From Burkholderiales bacterium RIFCSPHIGHO2_12_FULL_61_11 (GTDB lineage Bacteria > Pseudomonadota > Gammaproteobacteria > Burkholderiales > Burkholderiaceae_C), in assembly GCA_001770785.1 (NCBI GenBank), contig MERZ01000035.1, positions 1-10,213 on the forward strand: 10,213 bases of DNA, read 5' to 3'. The position numbers and the translations under genes are program-made. How positions within the stretch are numbered: the stretch's first letter is position 1; every line of letters starts with the position of its first letter. Below the pieces are notes generated by a model that saw only the letters and a list, made by a program, of their open reading frames with translations, was not told where the DNA came from and did no database searches. Positions 6,663-10,213 of the stretch are shown in pieces.

Positions 6663-7343
6663 ATGCTGAACGTCCACGCCCATCCCATCCAGGTGCACCT
6701 GGTGGCCTTGCCCCTGACGGCGTGGGGACTGGAGCGGCTGGTGCAGACGGCGCATCCCCGGCTGGAACTGGCGGGCGTGGCGGCCTCGGTGGCCGAAAGC
6801 CTGCTGCTGCTGGAGCGGCAGGCGCCGCCGGACGTGGTGGTGCTGGACCTGGACGGCGAGGATGGCACCGGCTCGCTGGTGGTCCTGCACGCGCGGACGC
6901 GCGCCAAGGTCCTGGTGGTGAGCGGCTCGCGCGACGCGGCCTTGCACGACAGCGTGGTGCTGGCTGGGGCGTTTGGCGTGGTGCACAAGAGCGAGTCGCC
7001 TGCCATCCTGCTCAAGGCGATCGAGAAGGTGCACGAGGGTGAACTCTGGATTGACCGCAGCGCCACCAGCCGCATCTTCATGGAGTTGACCCGGCAAAAG
7101 GCCGCCCATGCCAAGGATCCGGAGAAGCAGAAAATCGCCATGCTGACGGTTCGCGAGCGTCAGACCATTTCCGCCATGGCCAGCGATGCCGCAGCCCCTG
7201 GCAAGGTGTTTGCCGAGCGACTGAACATCAGCGAGCACACGCTGCGCAACCACCTGACCTCGATTTACAGCAAGCTGGGCTTGGCCAACCGCCTGGATCT
7301 CTACGCCTACGCGCACAAGCACGGTTTGAACGAGGCGCTCTGA
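6663..7343 (+). CDS. NarL/FixJ-type response regulator with atypical receiver domain
   Basis: A 226-residue DNA-binding regulator. The N-terminal receiver domain (about 8-125) has a phospho-acceptor candidate Asp62 in VVVLDLD, Ser87 in VVSGS and Lys109 in VVHKSE. Where family members have two adjacent acidic residues after strand 1 (VDD), this one reads VHLVALP with Ala15-Leu16, so the magnesium-binding pair is missing. The C-terminal LuxR helix-turn-helix (about 160-220) is canonical: LTVRERQTISAM, FAERLNISEHTLRNHLTSIYSKLG, ANRLDLYAYA. The ATG at 6663 is preferred; a TTG at 6624 would add 13 residues, and neither has a clear ribosome site. No histidine kinase is adjacent. Phosphorylation-independent control is possible, and targets are unknown. 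The gene is divergent from the PilZ gene. Confidence 0.88.
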   Translation: MLNVHAHPIQVHLVALPLTAWGLERLVQTAHPRLELAGVAASVAESLLLLERQAPPDVVVLDLDGEDGTGSLVVLHARTRAKVLVVSGSRDAALHDSVVLAGAFGVVHKSESPAILLKAIEKVHEGELWIDRSATSRIFMELTRQKAAHAKDPEKQKIAMLTVRERQTISAMASDAAAPGKVFAERLNISEHTLRNHLTSIYSKLGLANRLDLYAYAHKHGLNEAL

Positions 7344-7426
7344 AGCGCGAACAAGAACTTCCATGACCGCATAGACTCCGGCTGTTTGCTTCAACCCCCT
7401 TCAACCGCTCGTATGAGGAAATCACC

Positions 7427-8341
7427 ATGCTGAACAACGACCAGACAAACGACTTTAACGCCTTGCTGCCCGGCCAAGGTACCGAAGCTGGTGCCAGCCG
7501 CCGCACGGCCCTGAAAGCCGCGCTGGGTGTGGGTTACGCCGCAGCCGCCCTGCCCATCATGGCGCAGAGCGCCATCAAAACCCCGGCAGACGGCCTCAAA
7601 ACCGGCGAGATCACGTTTGAAGTCAATGATGGCTTCAAGGTGCCTGCGTTTTACGCCGCCCCTGCCGGAAAAACCAACCTGCCGGTGATTCTGGTGATCC
7701 AGGAAATTTTTGGCGTGCACGAATACATTGCCGACATCGCCCGCCGCTTTGCCAGGGCCGGCTACCTGGCCATCGCGCCTGAGTTGTATGCGCGCCAGGG
7801 CGACCCCGGCAGCTACGGCGAAATGGCCAGGCTCATGTCTGAAGTGGTCTCCAAGGTGCCCGATGCGCAAGTCATGGCCGACCTGGACGGCGCCGTGAAG
7901 TGGGCGGGTGCCAATGGCGGCAACACCCGAAAAGTCGGCATTACCGGCTTTTGCTGGGGTGGCCGCATCACCTGGCTGTATGCCGAGCACAGCAAAAACG
8001 TCAAGGCGGGCGTGGCCTGGTATGGCCGCCTGGTCGGCACCCCGTCAGCGCTGACCCCCAAGCATCCGCTGGAGTTGGCGGCCAGTCTCAAGGCACCGGT
8101 GCTGGGGCTGTACGGCGGGCAGGACGGCGGCATTCCGGTCACGACTATCAACGATATGAAAGACGCGTTGGCGCACGCGGGTAAAAATGGCAACGCCGCC
8201 GCCAGGGCCTCGGAGTTTGTGCTTTACCCCGACGCTCCCCACGCTTTTCACGCCGACTACCGGCCCAGCTACCGCAAGGAAGCCGCAGAAGACGGCTTCA
8301 AGCGCGCGCTGGAGTGGTTCAAGGCCCACGGGGTCGCCTGA
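7427..8341 (+). CDS. Dienelactone hydrolase family protein, probably exported
   Basis: A 304-residue alpha/beta hydrolase of the dienelactone hydrolase (carboxymethylenebutenolidase) family, which opens lactone or ester bonds. The family's unusual Cys-Asp-His triad is present: Cys176 in GFCWGG, Asp233 in GGQDGGIP and His272 in PHAFH. Also present is the conserved Glu93 in IQEIFGVHEYI, which assists the cysteine nucleophile in family members. Before the catalytic domain (from about residue 55) there is an extension with SRRTALKAALG, a hydrophobic stretch and an AQSA cleavage-like site near 46-49, suggesting twin-arginine-type export, though the residue after RRx is Ala rather than the preferred Phe. 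The ATG at 7427 is supported by GAGGAA 6 bases upstream. It follows the regulator by 83 bases on the same strand. No aromatic-degradation genes are adjacent, so the substrate is open. Confidence 0.93.
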   Translation: MLNNDQTNDFNALLPGQGTEAGASRRTALKAALGVGYAAAALPIMAQSAIKTPADGLKTGEITFEVNDGFKVPAFYAAPAGKTNLPVILVIQEIFGVHEYIADIARRFARAGYLAIAPELYARQGDPGSYGEMARLMSEVVSKVPDAQVMADLDGAVKWAGANGGNTRKVGITGFCWGGRITWLYAEHSKNVKAGVAWYGRLVGTPSALTPKHPLELAASLKAPVLGLYGGQDGGIPVTTINDMKDALAHAGKNGNAAARASEFVLYPDAPHAFHADYRPSYRKEAAEDGFKRALEWFKAHGVA

Positions 8342-8353
8342 ATCGGGTATTGA

Positions 8354-8551
8354 CTTGGTATCAAAGGCCTCACCGCATGGGCGATCTTTCTGATCATGGC
8401 CTCCAGCAGCTTTGTCTACGTTGCCCTGGCCGACCTCATTCCGCAACTGCAAACGCGTGTGACGGCGAAGGAAACCGCCGCGCAGATTGCCTGGCGGGCG
8501 ATAGGCATCGGGCTGGTGACGCTGATCGGTAGCGTTGTGGAATGGCATTGA
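8354..8551 (+). pseudogene. C-terminal remnant of a ZIP-family metal transporter
   Basis: Between the hydrolase stop and the convergent LysR gene lies an open stretch of about 65 codons with no good start. It reads GLTAWAIFLIMASSSFVYVALADLIPQL, a short charged linker, then a final helix IGIGLVTLIGSVVEWH and a TGA. The FVYVALADLIPQL segment is the characteristic metal-binding helix of bacterial ZIP (zinc/iron permease) proteins, followed by their last membrane helix. Everything upstream of these two helices is missing: a TGA at 8351-8353 precedes it and the hydrolase gene ends at 8341. An internal ATG at 8396 would give only 51 residues. I read it as the tail left by a deletion rather than a working gene. 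The family call rests on recognition of the motif. Confidence 0.7.
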
Positions 8552-8580
8552 CTGAAAAAGAAGCGGTTTCATGCTCCAGA

Positions 8581-8621
8581 TAGCGTGCCACGCCACGCTA
8601 GGAGCCCGTCGGACTCCTAGC
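8581..8621. repeat. Two overlapping inverted repeats at the end of the cbbR-like gene
   Basis: The first pairs TAGCGTG (8581-8587) with CACGCTA (8594-8600). The second pairs GCTAGGAG (8597-8604) with CTCCTAGC (8614-8621), and its interior CCG-T-CGG continues the stem after one mismatch. GCTA (8597-8600) belongs to both, so the two hairpins exclude each other. The second spans the LysR stop codon. It may act as a terminator for the regulator or be a dispersed repeat unit. There is no T-tract. Confidence 0.6.
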
Positions 8622-9528
8622 TCCACGAATCCATCAGCGCGCCGCCTTGCTCAATCAAGAATTCCTTGAAGGCCCGGGCGGCGGGTGAGAGTTTTTTGTG
8701 GCTCAGATGGGTGATGTACCAGTTGCCCAGCAGCGGCATGCCTTCAATGTCCAGCAGCGCGATATGGCCGCTGGCCAACTCGTGGCGCAGGGTGCGCAGC
8801 GACAGAAAACTCAGCCCCATGCCGGCCATCACGGCTTGCTTGATGGTTTCGTTGCTGGGCATTTCCATCACCACCTTCAGCGCCGTTTGATGCTCGGCAA
8901 ACAGCCGCTCCATGGCGGCGCGCGTGCCTGAGCCTGGTTCGCGCACCACAAAGCCGTATTCGCCCAGCACTGAAAACGGCAGCTGCTTGCGCCGCACCAG
9001 CGCGTGATTGGGCGCGGCCACGATGGCCAGCGGGTTGGTGGCAAACGGCGTGGCCTCGCAGTCCATGTTGTCGGGCGCGCGGCCCATCACCACCAGGTCG
9101 GCTTCGTTGCGCGCCATCATGCCCAGAATGTTTTCCCGGTTGTCAATGCTCAGGTGAATGTCGATGCCCGGAAGCAGCTTGCCAAAGCGAACCAGCAGCA
9201 TCGGAATGAAGTATTTGGCGGTGCTCACCACGGCCAGGTCGATATGGCCTTTTTTCGTTCCCACATGCTCGGCCATCAGCGCTTCCAGGTCTTTGAGCTG
9301 GCCCATGGCGGCAATGGCATGCGTCAAAAAGGCCTCACCCGCGTGGGTCAGCTGGATGTTGCGGCCCAGTGGCTCGATCAGTGGCAGGCCAAAGGCGTCT
9401 TCGAGCTGGCGGATCTGCATCGACACGGCGGGCTGGGTGACAAACAGTCGCTCGGCCGCCTTGGACACCGAGCGCTGGCGCGCCACTTCAATAAAGGTAT
9501 GCAGCTGCTTGAGGGTATAGGGGCGCAT
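8617..9528 (-). CDS. cbbR: LysR-type transcriptional regulator, CbbR-like
   Basis: A 303-residue LysR-family regulator. The N-terminal winged helix-turn-helix (about 1-60) is textbook: TLKQLHTFIEVARQRSVSKA, then RLFVTQPAVSMQIRQLEDAFG, LPLIEPLGR. An effector-binding domain follows (about 90-295), with segments typical of CbbR such as GHIDLAVVSTAKYFIPMLL, DNRENILGMM, NEADLVVMGRAP and GSGTRAAMERLF. CbbR activates Calvin-cycle operons in response to metabolites such as RuBP or phosphoenolpyruvate (known for the family). The ATG at 9528 is chosen because GAGGAG lies 6 bases upstream; an in-frame codon 10 residues earlier has no such site. The divergent cbbY-like gene supports the cbb assignment. 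Without the rest of the cluster, another LysR subgroup is possible but less likely. Confidence 0.87.
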   Translation of the reverse strand: MRPYTLKQLHTFIEVARQRSVSKAAERLFVTQPAVSMQIRQLEDAFGLPLIEPLGRNIQLTHAGEAFLTHAIAAMGQLKDLEALMAEHVGTKKGHIDLAVVSTAKYFIPMLLVRFGKLLPGIDIHLSIDNRENILGMMARNEADLVVMGRAPDNMDCEATPFATNPLAIVAAPNHALVRRKQLPFSVLGEYGFVVREPGSGTRAAMERLFAEHQTALKVVMEMPSNETIKQAVMAGMGLSFLSLRTLRHELASGHIALLDIEGMPLLGNWYITHLSHKKLSPAARAFKEFLIEQGGALMDSWS

Positions 9529-9724
9529 GGGAGACTCCTCCTGATTCGTTGGGAACAAAGCTTGTTCCCTTCATGTAATGACGATCTTTTCCGCAAGTTT
9601 TTATAAGTTTAATCTGATGCTAGTTTAATAAAACATGATTAGAGTTTATGAGTCCAAGCCATTAAAGTAAACCGACTTTGACTGATTAATGACCCAATTC
9701 AAGCCGCCCTGTTGAAAGAAACCC
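9529..9724. promoter_or_regulatory. Divergent cbbR/cbbY regulatory interval
   Basis: The interval is clearly more AT-rich than the genes. GGGAACAA (9551-9558) and TTGTTCCC (9562-9569) form a perfect 8-bp inverted repeat with a 3-base centre in the cbbR leader. Further right, AGTTTAAT occurs at 9606-9613 and 9622-9629 and AGTTTAT at 9643-9649. TGA-N7-TTA (from about 9636) matches the TNA-N7-TNA pattern reported for CbbR half sites. AAAGT/ACTTT (9664-9668, 9675-9679) is a smaller inverted repeat. Minus-strand TTATAA near 9601-9606 could be a cbbR -10 box. CbbR-type regulators normally bind such divergent regions and repress their own gene; the sites here are candidates. Confidence 0.55.
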
Positions 9725-10213
9725 ATGTCCTCAAGCACCCTTCAAGCGCTGATTTTCGATGTCGATGGCACGCTGGCCGACACCGAAAGCGCGCACCGTG
9801 CGGCCTTCAATCAGGCCTTTGCCGAAGTCGGGCGCGACTGGTTCTGGGACGAGGCGCTGTACACCCGGCTGCTGGAAATCTCCGGTGGCAAGGAGCGCAT
9901 CCTGCACTACTGGCGCGAGCTGCAGCCTGACCTCAAGGACATCAACGGCGCTGGCGTGCAGGACACGGTGGAGCGCCTGCACGCGATCAAGACCGCCGCT
10001 TATGAGCGCGCGGTACAGGGCGGGGCCGTGCAACTTCGCCCCGGCGTGCTGCAGCTGATCGAGTCGGCCAGTCAGCAGGGGCTGCGGCTGGCGATTGCCA
10101 CCACCACTTCGCCCGTCAACATCGGGGCACTGCTGCGCAAGGCCATGGGCCCGGACTGGCGGCAGTACTTCATGGTGATTGAGGACCCCTCCACCGCGAA
10201 GTACTGCCGCCAG
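9725..10213 (+). CDS. cbbY: CbbY-like HAD-superfamily phosphatase (3' end outside window)
   Basis: The first 163 codons of a HAD-superfamily hydrolase, open to the right edge. Motif I is LIFDVDGTLADTE near residues 9-21, with the nucleophile Asp12 and acid/base Asp14. The cap domain follows (about 22-95, with LLEISGGKERILHYW), and motif II is IATTTSPVNI near 124-133. CbbY dephosphorylates xylulose-1,5-bisphosphate, a RuBisCO inhibitor, and usually sits in cbb operons. The start is the ATG at 9725 with only a weak AAAGA upstream. Divergence from a CbbR-like gene supports the assignment; the general HAD family is certain, the CbbY subgroup likely. The last residues (STAKYCRQ) do not show the KKP-like motif III I would expect about here, which may lie just beyond the edge. 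Confidence 0.85.
   Translation, partial: MSSSTLQALIFDVDGTLADTESAHRAAFNQAFAEVGRDWFWDEALYTRLLEISGGKERILHYWRELQPDLKDINGAGVQDTVERLHAIKTAAYERAVQGGAVQLRPGVLQLIESASQQGLRLAIATTTSPVNIGALLRKAMGPDWRQYFMVIEDPSTAKYCRQ

Noticed and set aside
6239..7042. Plus-strand open frame of 267 codons across the PilZ and regulator region
   Set aside because: Its second half is Gly/Ala/Arg-rich shadow of the LuxR-type gene, and its first half is antisense to the PilZ gene.
7335..7348. GCGCT/AGCGC hairpin over the regulator stop codon as a terminator
   Set aside because: Only a 5-bp stem without a T-tract; probably chance in GC-rich sequence.

Overview
The window looks like chromosomal DNA of a betaproteobacterium of the Burkholderiales, most likely family Comamonadaceae (Polaromonas/Rhodoferax-like). 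This rests on high GC, the style of the DNA polymerase I C-terminus, and a cbbR/cbbY pair; genus is inferred, not proven. There are no rRNA or tRNA genes, insertion sequences or CRISPR arrays.

Layout. (1) 2-1201 (+): 3' end of polA (DNA polymerase I), cut by the window edge. (2) 1228-1799 (-): a tight mazE/mazF-type toxin-antitoxin pair, convergent with polA, with a candidate autoregulated promoter. (3) 1920-6088 (-): a type I secretion locus in the order cargo - ABC transporter - membrane fusion protein. The cargo is an intact, very acidic, cysteine-free protein of 290 residues with one calcium-loop motif and lower GC than its surroundings. It is followed by a hairpin terminator and then by a 17-bp perfect palindrome in front of the ABC gene. 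The ABC gene carries two apparent one-base insertions and the fusion-protein gene one apparent one-base deletion, so the exporter reads as broken although every functional motif is still recognisable. (4) 6152-6463 (-): a small PilZ (c-di-GMP-binding type) protein just upstream of the cargo gene, divergent from (5) 6663-7343 (+), a NarL/LuxR-type response regulator whose receiver domain lacks the usual acidic pair. (6) 7427-8341 (+): an exported-looking dienelactone hydrolase family protein. (7) 8354-8551 (+): a C-terminal remnant of a ZIP-family metal transporter, then overlapping inverted repeats. (8) 8617-9528 (-): a LysR regulator resembling CbbR, divergent from (9) 9725-10213 (+), the start of a CbbY-like HAD phosphatase, across an AT-rich regulatory interval.

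How they work together. cbbR and cbbY probably mark the edge of a Calvin-cycle gene cluster continuing to the right. The PilZ gene, cargo and exporter could form a c-di-GMP-linked secretion module, but the exporter lesions mean it is either decaying or affected by sequencing errors. The cargo's identity and the status of the exporter are the points most worth pursuing.
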